This document shows positions 26,701-33,789 of a DNA stretch of 64,000 bases, piece after piece. Numbering within the stretch: position 1 is the first letter of the stretch; every line of letters begins with the position of its first letter. The position numbers were made by a program, and so were the translations under genes. The DNA comes from Microbacterium dextranolyticum (GTDB lineage Bacteria; Actinomycetota; Actinomycetes; Actinomycetales; Microbacteriaceae): positions 1,860,001 through 1,924,000 of the forward strand of contig NZ_JAFBBR010000001.1 in the NCBI RefSeq assembly GCF_016907295.1, given 5' to 3'. The notes under the pieces were generated by a model. It was not told the DNA's origin, made no database searches, and was given only the letters and a program-made list of their open reading frames with translations.

Positions 26701-26913
26701 CACTTCGAGGGCGAGCCGATCGCGCAGCACCGTCGCCGACTGGCGGGTCGGTGTGAGCACGAGCAGTTCGTCCGGGCCGACCCCGTTCGCGAGCAGGTGC
26801 CGGACGCGCTCCACGATCACGGTGGTCTTCCCCGACCCCGGAGCGCCGGCCACCGTCGCGGACGCATCGGCGGCGAGCTCGGCGACGGCGCGTTGGGCGG
26901 GGTCGAGCATCAT
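23794..26913 (-). CDS. adnA: AdnA-like helicase-nuclease subunit
   Basis: A 1039-residue partner of AdnB. The Walker A motif is GAPGSGKTTVIVERV near residue 24. Walker B reads LLVDDAQELT rather than the DEyQD/DEFQD form of AdnB, and other helicase motifs are weak, so this motor looks partly degenerate. The nuclease core VIVDLKTGRTQ (about 921-929) keeps the Asp and Lys. Cysteines occur in IAECQLNW and in HCRDDHTHGLC close to the C-terminus (1019, 1028); they might be part of an Fe-S site. The ATG at 26913 follows a -10 hexamer by seven bases; a second ATG at 26910 is adjacent. Confidence 0.92.
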   Translation of the reverse strand: MMLDPAQRAVAELAADASATVAGAPGSGKTTVIVERVRHLLANGVGPDELLVLTPTRQSATVLRDRLALEVRVATPGPLARSIAAFAYQLVRAHAVHEGRPVPQLLTGPDEDRIVQDLLDGDAEDETMGLVRWPPGVGAEVRATRGFRAELRAFLAECTALGIDPPRLVELAGDGSLPASTSELWRALASFADDYHAVRARMRDAHRDAAGLVREAAALLRALPADSPARGVTARVRVLLVDDAQELTLSGVEMLEACRAAGIAVLVFGDPDVGSGAFRGARPENFARLASGVPLMVLGGCHRGGTAVRDLAAEVTSRIGAAGVVSHRRRPNVPQPDEEGTVSDPDDSIRAFALRSSGEEYDTVARLLRERHIHDGVAWERCAVIAHDSRQVAAFEAELAAREVPTASGQGRTLGENRAVRDLLRLVELAARRSWESDETVEALRAGGFDVVDVRRLRTALRQDAVRAGGGGDAVPAVRDLLASGFEHPLEFELVDTREGRRAARIAQTIAQLRAQLDADATAHELLWTAWERSGWERTWREAAAARGPLAEQARRDLDAIVSLFQAAKRHGERADGTAPVAFLRGILESDVAEDRLVSPAPIDVVQVLTPAAALGTEFDTVVIAGVQDGLWPNLRTRGGLFDTWRLSIAGTAEAHGPLDLRRAVLHDELRLFVRSVTRASERLIVTAVDDDDTGPSVLFEFLPPAEPAPRSAEHPLSLRGLVARYRRVLTVARSPSAARDDAARQLALLAAAGVAGAAPDEWYGVRGPTSAGPLYDLDHEAARVSPSKLEAIAECQLNWVIGDLGGDAGGVGAGLGTLIHAALEHASGSDEAALWAAVEARWSELEFEAAWIERTERVRARDLVSRLSAYLADAAAGGTTLLDAEPHFEIDVSVPGAALPAVISGTIDRVEQTATGAVVIVDLKTGRTQATGPGAALGNPQLSAYQLAFERGAVPGTEGRPSGGAKLLVLKPTRTAPYATPTQPPFDDETRDAFLARIEESVRVMGGAQFLAPFEAHCRDDHTHGLCRIHTIGPVSSS

Positions 26914-26920
26914 GGCATCC

Positions 26921-26926
26921 ACGCTA
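26921..26926 (-). promoter_or_regulatory. -10 hexamer TAGCGT, leaderless start of adnA
   Basis: TAGCGT on the minus strand is followed by seven bases and then ATG 26913. It would drive the adnAB unit. Confidence 0.55.
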
Positions 26927-27091
26927 TCCCGCACGACCGACACCCTTCGCGCCGCCCCGGCCGGCCGCGTTCGCGCACAGCGAGCACGCTCCATCGCGCC
27001 GACGCGGTCCGGCATCACCACCGTGTCGTAGAGTCGAACTGCGACCGCGCGGCGGCTCGCACCCCCTCTCAGAAAGGCGAGGCACCCACTC

Positions 27092-27316
27092 GTGGAGATC
27101 CGCATCGGCATCGCGAACACCGCCCGTGAACTCAGCTTCGAGTCCGCCCAGTCGGCGGACGTCGTCTCGAAGTCCGTGTCGGACGCGCTCGAGTCGGGAC
27201 AGAGCGCCGTGACGTTCACCGACGTCAAGGGCAACTCCTACATCGTGCCGACCGCGGGCATCGCCTTCGTCGAGGTGGGCACCGAAGAGTCGCGCCGCGT
27301 CGGCTTCGTCGCCTGA
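27092..27316 (+). CDS. DUF3107 family protein
   Basis: A 74-residue protein of the DUF3107 family, found across actinobacteria (the TB9.4 type of M. tuberculosis). It opens MEIRIGIANTARELSFES and ends in GTEESRRVGFVA. No catalytic motif is visible; function is unknown. The GTG at 27092 has AGAAAGGCGAGG upstream. It is followed ten bases later by a small membrane-protein gene on the same strand, and lies between adnA and the ferritin-like gene in an order close to that of mycobacteria. Confidence 0.9.
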   Translation: MEIRIGIANTARELSFESAQSADVVSKSVSDALESGQSAVTFTDVKGNSYIVPTAGIAFVEVGTEESRRVGFVA

Positions 27317-27326
27317 TCGCGCCGCC

Positions 27327-27617
27327 GTGGACATCCTCCTCGCGTTGATCTTCGGCGCCGTCGCCGGCGGCACGTTGCATTACCTGATGCCGGGTCGTGT
27401 CTCGCGCGGGGCGGCACTCGCACCCCTCGTCGGCGCCCTCGTCGGCGGAGCCTCGTGGTCCGCGTTCACGTGGGCGGGCGTGACGACGACCAGCCCGTGG
27501 ATCTGGATCGTCTCGATCGTTCTTCCGCTGGTGGTCGTCCCGATCCTGCTGACCGTTCTGACGCGGACGCGCGCATCGCACGACGCGCGCGAGCGCGTGC
27601 GCCTCAAGATCTCCTGA
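27327..27617 (+). CDS. small two- to three-pass membrane protein, unknown
   Basis: A 96-residue hydrophobic protein with segments at about residues 4-20, 31-50 and 58-78, and a short basic tail (TRTRASHDARERVRLKIS). The GTG start lies ten bases after the DUF3107 stop, so the two are probably co-transcribed. I do not recognise a family. It is convergent with the ferritin-like gene, and its coding potential is supported by length, hydrophobic pattern and GC-biased third positions. Confidence 0.7.
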   Translation: MDILLALIFGAVAGGTLHYLMPGRVSRGAALAPLVGALVGGASWSAFTWAGVTTTSPWIWIVSIVLPLVVVPILLTVLTRTRASHDARERVRLKIS

Positions 27618-27668
27618 CCACGACGCACCGTACGCACCGCGCCGGCCACGGAGCGAGGGACTTCCGAA

Positions 27669-28385
27669 TCAGGCGTCCAGCCCGATGGCGGCCATACGGC
27701 GGGAATGCCCGGCCAGCAGCGCCGTGAAGACGGGTTCCACACGCTTCTCCTCCGCGGCGTCGAGCGCGCGCGGCCGGAGCGCGGCACGGGCGATCAGGAG
27801 CGTGTCGCCGACGAGGCGCCGCCCCCACAGCGCGAGCAGCGCGCGCCATTCCTCGTCCGACGCGATGGCATCGGTGATGATGCCGACGAGTGCCTGTCGG
27901 TCATCGTCCTCACCCAGGATCTGAGCGACCCTGTTGCCGGTCGTGCCGTAGCTCGCCGACAGCGCGAGGTAGAAGTCGTCCAGCATGCCCGCCGTGATGT
28001 GCACCGACAGCATCGTCTCGAGCGAGCGCGCGCCGTGCGTCGCCCGCCGGAAAGCGTCCAGCGGCTCGCGGAAGGGCAGCATCACATCCAGCGGGTCGTC
28101 GCCGCGATCACGCACGATCGCAACGAGCTCCCGATGCTTGATGAGCGCGGCGCCCGCGGCACGGGTCAACGACTCCTTGTGGGAGAGCTCCGGTGTCGGG
28201 GCGATGAGCTGGCTCAGGGTTTCGAAGTAGCCCAGCTGCAGGTAGGCCGCCTGCCCGAGGAACGTGTCGACATCGGGTGCGAGCTCTTCGAAGTCGACGC
28301 GCAGCACATCGCCGAAGTCCCCGCGCGAACGCAGACGGAGCGTTCGCCCCGCGGGGCGTGCGCGCTGCCAGGGCCAGGTCACCAC
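27669..28385 (-). CDS. ferritin-like-fold protein (MiaE-like tRNA hydroxylase relative)
   Basis: A 238-residue mostly helical protein resembling the ferritin-like/MiaE-like proteins of actinobacteria (M. tuberculosis Rv3210c type), which lie upstream of a DEAD-box helicase gene as here. Helices carry acidic and histidine residues such as AALIKHRELVAIV and LETMLSVHITAGMLDDFYLA, but a full di-iron ligand set is not obvious by eye. The name therefore reflects fold and context rather than proven chemistry. The GTG at 28385 follows TAGGCT by six bases, suggesting a leaderless message. Confidence 0.75.
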   Translation of the reverse strand: MVTWPWQRARPAGRTLRLRSRGDFGDVLRVDFEELAPDVDTFLGQAAYLQLGYFETLSQLIAPTPELSHKESLTRAAGAALIKHRELVAIVRDRGDDPLDVMLPFREPLDAFRRATHGARSLETMLSVHITAGMLDDFYLALSASYGTTGNRVAQILGEDDDRQALVGIITDAIASDEEWRALLALWGRRLVGDTLLIARAALRPRALDAAEEKRVEPVFTALLAGHSRRMAAIGLDA

Positions 28386-28391
28386 CCGTAC

Positions 28392-28397
28392 AGCCTA
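28392..28397 (-). promoter_or_regulatory. -10 hexamer TAGGCT, leaderless start of ferritin-like gene
   Basis: TAGGCT on the minus strand, six-base spacer, then GTG 28385 followed by a second GTG. Confidence 0.55.
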
Positions 28398-28520
28398 GGG
28401 GGAGAGCGCGCGGAATCTCAGGCTTCGGACGCACCACGCCGGTCCGGGCCCCCTCTAGCCGCGCCCCGCGCATCGGGGCCGCCCCGGCCGGTCCTCCCGG
28501 CCATCTCTGAGGCGCTCGGG

Positions 28521-28629
28521 TAGGCTGGTCCGGTCCCGGCGACGGATCGGGACCCCCGCGCCTGTGGCTGAGTGAAGGGCGTGGACCTCCTCACCCCGGC
28601 GGCTTCTCACCGCCAGACAGGCACGAACA
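28521..28629 (+). promoter_or_regulatory. promoter and structured 5' leader of the DEAD-box helicase gene
   Basis: TAGGCT at 28521-28526 is a good -10, giving a leader of about 95 bases. Two hairpins can be drawn: GGTCCCG (28532-28538) with CGGGACC (28548-28554), and GGCGG (28598-28602) with CCGCC (28610-28614). No strong Shine-Dalgarno site precedes the GTG. Leaders of DEAD-box helicase mRNAs are often autoregulatory; that is inference here. Confidence 0.5.
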
Positions 28630-30150
28630 GTGACGACTTTCTCAGACATGGGCGTAGACGCCGACATCGTCGAGGCCCTCGCGGCCAAGGGCATCGTGGA
28701 TGCCTTCCCGATCCAGGAGCAGACGATCCCGCTCGGTCTTCCGGGACAGGACATCATCGGCCAGGCCAAGACCGGAACGGGCAAGACGTTCGGCTTCGGC
28801 ATCCCGGTCGTCCAGCGTCTCGGTCTCGACCCCACGCCTGGAGTGAAGGCCCTCATCGTCGTCCCGACGCGCGAACTCGCCGTGCAGGTCTACGAAGACA
28901 TGGACATGCTCACCTCGAACCGCTCCACGAGCGTCGTCGCGATCTACGGCGGCAAGGCGTACGAGGGTCAGATCGACCAGCTGAAGGCGGGCGCGCAGAT
29001 CGTCGTCGGCACGCCGGGCCGCCTCATCGACCTCAACAACCAGCGACTGCTCGACCTGTCGAACGCGACCGAGGTGGTCCTCGACGAGGCCGACAAGATG
29101 CTCGACCTCGGATTCCTCGCCGACATCGAGAAGATCTTCCAGAAGGTCGCCCCCGTGCGCCACACGATGCTCTACTCGGCGACGATGCCCGGGCCGATCG
29201 TCGCCCTCGCGCGACGCTTCATGTCGAACCCGATCCACATCCGGGCCACCGACCCCGACGAGGGTCTCACGCAGGCGAACATCACCCACCTCGTCTACCG
29301 TGCGCACTCGCTCGACAAGGACGAGGTCATCGCCCGCATCCTGCAGGCCGAGGGCCGCGGCAAGACGGTCGTGTTCACCCGCACGAAGCGCGCCGCGCAA
29401 CGCCTGGTCGATGAGCTGAACGACCGCGGCTTCAACGCGGGTGCGGTCCACGGCGACATGAGCCAGGAGGCGCGCGAGCGCTCGATGGCGGCGTTCAAGG
29501 CCGGCAAGAAGGACATCCTCATCGCCACCGATGTCGCCGCCCGGGGCATCGACGTCGACGACGTCACGCACGTCATCAACCACACGATCCCCGACGACGA
29601 GAAGACCTACCTGCACCGCGCGGGTCGCACCGGCCGCGCGGGCAAGACGGGTATCGCCGTGACGTTCGTCGACTGGGAAGACCTGCACAAGTGGGCTCTC
29701 ATCAACCGCGCGCTCGAGTTCGGTCAGCCCGAACCCGTCGAGACCTACTCGTCCAGCCCGCACCTCTACACCGACCTCGACATTCCCGCCGGTACGAAGG
29801 GGCGCATCACCAAGGCGCCGCGCACTGACGCGGTGCGGACGGTGTCGCCGGCCCGCGCTGCGGACGCAGCCGCCGAGGGCTCCGGCGAGGGCGGCACGCG
29901 CCGTCGCCGTCGTCGCCGCTCCGGTGCGGACAGCGTGGGCTCGACGTTCGCCGAGGGCGGTGCCGGTTCGGCGGCCGCGGCATCCGGCGACGCCTCGTCC
30001 GCCGAACGCGCGGCAGACGGTGCGGGCACGCACGACGGCGCTGGCACCGAGCACCGTGACGGCAACGCCGCCCCGGCTCGTCGCCGCCGTCGTCGTCGCG
30101 GTGGTTCGGGCGGCGCAGCCGGTGGCGCGGCTCCCGCTGCGGGAGCCTGA
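28630..30150 (+). CDS. DEAD-box ATP-dependent RNA helicase (RhlE-like)
   Basis: A 506-residue DEAD-box helicase. Conserved motifs are FPIQEQTIPLGL (Q motif), AKTGTGKT (I), PTRELA (Ia), TPGRL (Ib), LDEADKMLDLGF (II), SATMP (III) and HRAGRTGRAG (VI). The last ~110 residues are a low-complexity tail with two Arg runs (GTRRRRRRRSG and ARRRRRRRGGSG) in Ala/Gly/Asp-rich sequence, probably an RNA-binding extension. A likely role is RNA remodelling in ribosome assembly or RNA decay, especially in the cold. The GTG start follows a structured leader. It is divergent from the ferritin-like gene, as in mycobacteria (rhlE, Rv3211). Confidence 0.93.
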   Translation: MTTFSDMGVDADIVEALAAKGIVDAFPIQEQTIPLGLPGQDIIGQAKTGTGKTFGFGIPVVQRLGLDPTPGVKALIVVPTRELAVQVYEDMDMLTSNRSTSVVAIYGGKAYEGQIDQLKAGAQIVVGTPGRLIDLNNQRLLDLSNATEVVLDEADKMLDLGFLADIEKIFQKVAPVRHTMLYSATMPGPIVALARRFMSNPIHIRATDPDEGLTQANITHLVYRAHSLDKDEVIARILQAEGRGKTVVFTRTKRAAQRLVDELNDRGFNAGAVHGDMSQEARERSMAAFKAGKKDILIATDVAARGIDVDDVTHVINHTIPDDEKTYLHRAGRTGRAGKTGIAVTFVDWEDLHKWALINRALEFGQPEPVETYSSSPHLYTDLDIPAGTKGRITKAPRTDAVRTVSPARAADAAAEGSGEGGTRRRRRRRSGADSVGSTFAEGGAGSAAAASGDASSAERAADGAGTHDGAGTEHRDGNAAPARRRRRRRGGSGGAAGGAAPAAGA

Positions 30151-30180
30151 CTCCGTTCGACGGCGCGACGGCGCGCGCGA

Positions 30181-31038
30181 TCAGGCGAGGACCGGCGCGC
30201 TTCCCGTTCCGCGCGCGATGATCCGCGCCACCATCTCGTCCGAGGTGGTGTGCTCACCGGGCTGATTGGGTTTGCCCCGTCCGTGATAGTCGCTCGACCC
30301 TGTCGCGATGAGTTCGTGCTGCTCGGTGAGCAGGCGCAGACGCGACAGCGCCGGCTCGACGTTCTCGCGATGACCGAGCTCGAACCCGGCGAGTCCGGCC
30401 TCCAGCATGCCGTCGACGACGGCGTCGGGTAGCAGCCCGGCCCTGCCGGCGGGGTGGGCGATGATCGGCACGCCGCCGGCGTGGGCGATCGCCGCCACAG
30501 CCGTCACGGGATCGGGTGCATAGAGCGACACGTAGTAGTCGCTGCGCGGGTGCAGGATGCCCGCGAACGCCTCGTCGCGATCGCGCACGAGCCCTTTGGC
30601 GACCAGAGCATCGGCCAGATGCGGGCGCCCCACGGTCGCACCTGCCGCGGTCTGTCCGACGACGTCCTCCCAACCGAGGTCGTAGTCCCGTCCGATGCGC
30701 TCCGCCATCTCGCGCGCACGCGTCAGACGCGACAAACGGATGCGGTCGGTCAGGTCGCGTACAGCGGCATCGTCGGGGTCGAAGAGGTAGCCGAGCACAT
30801 GCACGCTGCGCCATTCGTACCGCGCCGACAGCTCCATACCCGGCAGGAACGTCATCCCCAGCGACGTCGCGGCCTCGGCGGCCTCCGACCATCCCGACGT
30901 CGTGTCGTGGTCGGTGAGGGCGGCGGTGCGCACGCCCGCGCGATAGGCGGATGCCAGGACCTCCGCCGGCGGCTCGGTGCCGTCCGAGTGGTCCGAGTGC
31001 AGGTGGAGGTCACTCGGACCGTAGGAACGTCTCGGCAT
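30181..31038 (-). CDS. PHP-domain phosphoesterase (RNase AM/TrpH-like)
   Basis: A 285-residue PHP-domain protein. Metal-ligand motifs are DLHLHSDHSDGT (H12, H14, D19), LTDHDT, GMELS, IIAHPAGR and SSDYHG. The insertion and order match the YciV/TrpH group, which acts as 3',5'-nucleoside bisphosphate phosphatase or 5'-3' exonuclease on short RNAs; the exact substrate here is inferred from family. The ATG at 31038 follows TACGCT by six bases. It is convergent with the DEAD-box gene and divergent from the EEP-fold gene. Confidence 0.9.
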   Translation of the reverse strand: MPRRSYGPSDLHLHSDHSDGTEPPAEVLASAYRAGVRTAALTDHDTTSGWSEAAEAATSLGMTFLPGMELSARYEWRSVHVLGYLFDPDDAAVRDLTDRIRLSRLTRAREMAERIGRDYDLGWEDVVGQTAAGATVGRPHLADALVAKGLVRDRDEAFAGILHPRSDYYVSLYAPDPVTAVAAIAHAGGVPIIAHPAGRAGLLPDAVVDGMLEAGLAGFELGHRENVEPALSRLRLLTEQHELIATGSSDYHGRGKPNQPGEHTTSDEMVARIIARGTGSAPVLA

Positions 31039-31044
31039 GCTGCG

Positions 31045-31050
31045 AGCGTA
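31045..31050 (-). promoter_or_regulatory. -10 hexamer TACGCT, leaderless start of PHP gene
   Basis: TACGCT on the minus strand ends six bases before ATG 31038. Confidence 0.55.
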
Positions 31051-31105
31051 TCCGGCTGTCGCGGTGAGCGGTGGCTGGATGGACGCTTCTCCCAGGGTGC
31101 TCACG

Positions 31106-31111
31106 TAGAGT
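31106..31111 (+). promoter_or_regulatory. -10 hexamer TAGAGT, leaderless start of EEP-fold gene
   Basis: TAGAGT ends six bases before GTG 31118. The divergent PHP-gene hexamer lies about 56 bases away. Confidence 0.55.
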
Positions 31112-31117
31112 CGCGGC

Positions 31118-32131
31118 GTGCGACGTGCGTTCGGGGTCCTGGTCGCGGTCGTCGCCGCGATCACCGCCGCCGTCGTGACCTGGCCCCAGTTCTTCCGTCT
31201 CGAACGCACCTTCCCCTTCGCCCAGATCGTCTCGCTGCGCGGGATCGTCGTCGTGGTCTTCGCAGTGGGGTGCGGCGTGATGCTCCTGCTCTGCCTCATC
31301 CGTCCCCTGCGAAGCCTCGCCGGGTCGCTCGCGATCGTCTGCGCCCTCGCCGCGGCCGCCGGGGGCGGCATCCTGCTCATGCGCGGTATCGGATCGGGCG
31401 GCCTCCCGGAGAAGAGCGATCGCGCCGTGCGTGTCATGACCTGGAACACCGCGGGAGCGGCGACGGAACCGCGCGTGATCGCGCAGACGGCGATCGCCAT
31501 GAAGGCCGACATCGTCGCTCTGCCCGAGACGACGATCGACGCCGGAGAGGCGGTCGCGATCGCCATGCGCGAGAGGGGGTCCCCGATGTGGGCGCACCAC
31601 GAGGCGTACCCCGGTTGGGCGGCGAATTCCACCACTCTGCTCATCTCCCCCGATCTGGGCGACTATTCCGTGGTCCAGTCCACGTCGGGCGATGCCTCGG
31701 GCACCGCGACCGTGCCGTCCGTCGTCGCCATGCCCGTGGGCGGCCACGGCCCGACGATCGTGGCCGCGCACGCCGTCGCGCCCCGGCCGGACGACATGGA
31801 CGGCTGGCGCTCGAGCCTCGCATGGCTGGCAGACCAATGCGCCGGCGGCGACGTGATCATGGCGGGCGACATCAACGCGACCGTGGACAACATGACCAGG
31901 TGGGGCGTCGACGGGGCGGACTTCGGCCGCTGCCGCGATGCGGCGCTCACCACCGGATCGGGCGCCGTCGGGACCTGGTCGACGGCGTGGCCGGCGCTGC
32001 TCGGCACACCGATCGACCATGTGCTGTCCACCGATACCTGGCGAGCCACCGGCTCGATCGTTCTGGGCTCACTCGACGACACCGGCAGCGATCACCGCCC
32101 GCTCGTGGTGCAGCTCGAACCCGCCCGATGA
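31118..32131 (+). CDS. membrane-anchored endonuclease/exonuclease/phosphatase-fold protein
   Basis: A 337-residue protein with three N-terminal hydrophobic segments (about residues 4-20, 40-60 and 68-92), followed by an EEP (DNase I-like) domain. Motifs are VMTWNTAG (Asn), IVALPETT (Glu), MAGDINATVD (Asp/Asn) and a final GSDHRPLVVQL (Asp-His pair), all expected catalytic positions. The domain is probably extracytoplasmic, suggesting a phosphoesterase acting on lipid, nucleotide or cell-envelope substrates; the substrate is unknown. The GTG start is leaderless by architecture. It is followed 52 bases later by an aminopeptidase gene. Confidence 0.85.
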   Translation: MRRAFGVLVAVVAAITAAVVTWPQFFRLERTFPFAQIVSLRGIVVVVFAVGCGVMLLLCLIRPLRSLAGSLAIVCALAAAAGGGILLMRGIGSGGLPEKSDRAVRVMTWNTAGAATEPRVIAQTAIAMKADIVALPETTIDAGEAVAIAMRERGSPMWAHHEAYPGWAANSTTLLISPDLGDYSVVQSTSGDASGTATVPSVVAMPVGGHGPTIVAAHAVAPRPDDMDGWRSSLAWLADQCAGGDVIMAGDINATVDNMTRWGVDGADFGRCRDAALTTGSGAVGTWSTAWPALLGTPIDHVLSTDTWRATGSIVLGSLDDTGSDHRPLVVQLEPAR

Positions 32132-32183
32132 CCGCGCTCCCGTGGCCCTCCCCCGTCCGGAACGAAAGTGGAAGACTGGAGGG

Positions 32184-33605
32184 ATGAGCACGAGCGACAG
32201 CGACACCCTCGCCACCGAGCCTGCAACCACGCAGGTCCCCGCGGGGATCCAGAACCGCAAGCAGCCTTTCCCCCAGGGTTTCCTCGACACGATCTCCACC
32301 GGTTGGGCCGATCGCCCCGACCGGAAGCCGACCGCTCGCGCACAGGCGCCCTACGCCGCCGCTCGGCGCCAGACGCTGTCAGCGGCGTTCCCGGGGGCCC
32401 GGCTCGTGCTCCCCGCCGGCGCGTACAAGCAGCGCTCGAACGACACCGACTATCCGTTCCGGGCGCACTCCGCCTTCACCCACCTGACGGGCTGGGCGGC
32501 CGACACGGTGCCCGACTCGGTGCTCGTGTTCGATCCCACCGACGACGGTCATGAGGTCACGCTGTACCTGCGTGAGCGCGCCGACCGCACCACGGCGGAG
32601 TTCTACGGCGATGCGACGATCGGCGAGTTCTGGATCGGGCCGCGCCCTTCGCTTCGCGGGGTGGCATCCGATCTCGGGCTTCCGACCGCGCACATCGACG
32701 GCTTCGCCGCTCAGCCCGGCGACCTGGTGCTCGACGAGGACGAGGATCTGACACGCGTCGTCTCGGAGATGCGACTCGTCAAGGACGAGTACGAGATCGA
32801 TCAGCTGCGGCTGGCCGTCGAGGTGACCGCTCGCGGCTTCGACGACATCGTCGCCGACCTCCCCCGCATCATCGCGACGCCGCGGGGCGAGCGCGCCGTC
32901 GAGGGCGTCTTCCACCACCGCGCGCGCATCGACGGCAACGGCGAGGGGTACGACACGATCGCGGCATCCGGCCCACACGCGTGCTACCTGCATTGGACGC
33001 GCAACGACGGCGCCGTCATCCCGGGCGACCTCATCCTCATCGACGCAGGTGTCGAGGTCGACAGCCTGTACACCGCCGATGTGACGCGCACCCTGCCCGT
33101 GAGCGGGACGTTCTCGGATGTCCAGCGACGGATCTACGAGACCGTTCTCGAAGCCTCGGAGGCGGCGTTCGCCATCGCCCGGCCGGGCATCCGCTTCCGC
33201 GAGCTGCATGAAGCAGCGATGACCGTCATCGCGCGGCGCACGGCCGAATGGGGGCTCCTCCCGGTGACCGCGGACGAGGCCCTCGCCGCCGACACGGGCG
33301 GGCAGCACCGCCGCTACATGGTGCACGGCACGAGCCACCACCTCGGCATCGACGTGCACGACTGTGCGCAGGCACGCCGCGAGATGTACTACGACGGTGT
33401 CCTCGAGCCGGGCATGGTCTTCACGATCGAGCCGGGGCTCTACTTCCAGATCGACGACCTCACGGTGCCCGAGGAGTTCCGCGGCATCGGCGTGCGCATC
33501 GAAGACGACGTGCTCGTCACCGCGGACGGCGTGGAGAACCTCTCCGCGGCCATCCCGCGCACCGCCGACGAGGTCGAGGCCTGGATCGCACGCCTGTCCG
33601 CCTGA
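32184..33605 (+). CDS. pepP: Xaa-Pro aminopeptidase (aminopeptidase P, M24B)
   Basis: A 473-residue aminopeptidase P, removing N-terminal residues before proline. An N-terminal creatinase-like domain (about 45-220) includes RSNDTDYPFRAHSAFTHLTGW. The catalytic pita-bread domain carries the metal ligands in LILIDAGVEVDSLYTADVTRT (two Asp), GTSHHLGIDVHD (His), FTIEPGLYF (Glu) and GIGVRIEDDVLVT (Glu). The ATG at 32184 is preceded by GGAGGG immediately and by AAGACT six bases upstream, so it may also be leaderless. A perfect hairpin follows the stop. Confidence 0.93.
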   Translation: MSTSDSDTLATEPATTQVPAGIQNRKQPFPQGFLDTISTGWADRPDRKPTARAQAPYAAARRQTLSAAFPGARLVLPAGAYKQRSNDTDYPFRAHSAFTHLTGWAADTVPDSVLVFDPTDDGHEVTLYLRERADRTTAEFYGDATIGEFWIGPRPSLRGVASDLGLPTAHIDGFAAQPGDLVLDEDEDLTRVVSEMRLVKDEYEIDQLRLAVEVTARGFDDIVADLPRIIATPRGERAVEGVFHHRARIDGNGEGYDTIAASGPHACYLHWTRNDGAVIPGDLILIDAGVEVDSLYTADVTRTLPVSGTFSDVQRRIYETVLEASEAAFAIARPGIRFRELHEAAMTVIARRTAEWGLLPVTADEALAADTGGQHRRYMVHGTSHHLGIDVHDCAQARREMYYDGVLEPGMVFTIEPGLYFQIDDLTVPEEFRGIGVRIEDDVLVTADGVENLSAAIPRTADEVEAWIARLSA

Positions 33606-33613
33606 GCGCGCCG

Positions 33614-33645
33614 TCGCCGCCGACCGCGCGACGCGTCGGCGGCGA
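33614..33645. terminator. hairpin after pepP
   Basis: A perfect 11-bp inverted repeat, TCGCCGCCGAC (33614-33624) with GTCGGCGGCGA (33635-33645) and a ten-base loop, starting nine bases after the pepP stop. No U-run follows. Confidence 0.65.
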
Positions 33646-33750
33646 TGTGCGGCGCATCGTCGAGCGAGATGCGCTCACACTCCCGCGTGTTCACCCTGCA
33701 GGGCGGGCGGTCGCCCTGTCCGTGGGCGCGAGGACGTGCGGGGTTTCCGT

Positions 33751-33789
33751 CAGCCCAGAGCGCCAGCCCAGAGCGTCAGCCCAGAGGCG
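33751..33789. repeat. three tandem 13-bp units across a stop codon
   Basis: CAGCCCAGAGCGC, CAGCCCAGAGCGT and CAGCCCAGAGGCG lie head to tail. The second-to-third unit boundary contains the TGA stop (33776-33778, minus strand) of the stress-protein gene. The first two units lie beyond its coding end. Confidence 0.8.

Noticed and set aside
21614..27129. Very long open frames on the + strand opposite adnB and adnA (821 and 1102 codons), and a 689-codon one opposite the UPF0182 gene
   Set aside because: They are antisense shadows of well-supported genes in GC-rich DNA. Their translations are rich in Arg, Gly and His with no domain.
28585..28600. Fragment of 16S rRNA 3' end (ACCTCCT) in the DEAD-box gene leader
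   Set aside because: The match is only about seven bases and has no rRNA context.
33751..33789. CRISPR-like repeat array
   Set aside because: The units are 13 bp and directly adjacent, with no spacers and no cas genes.
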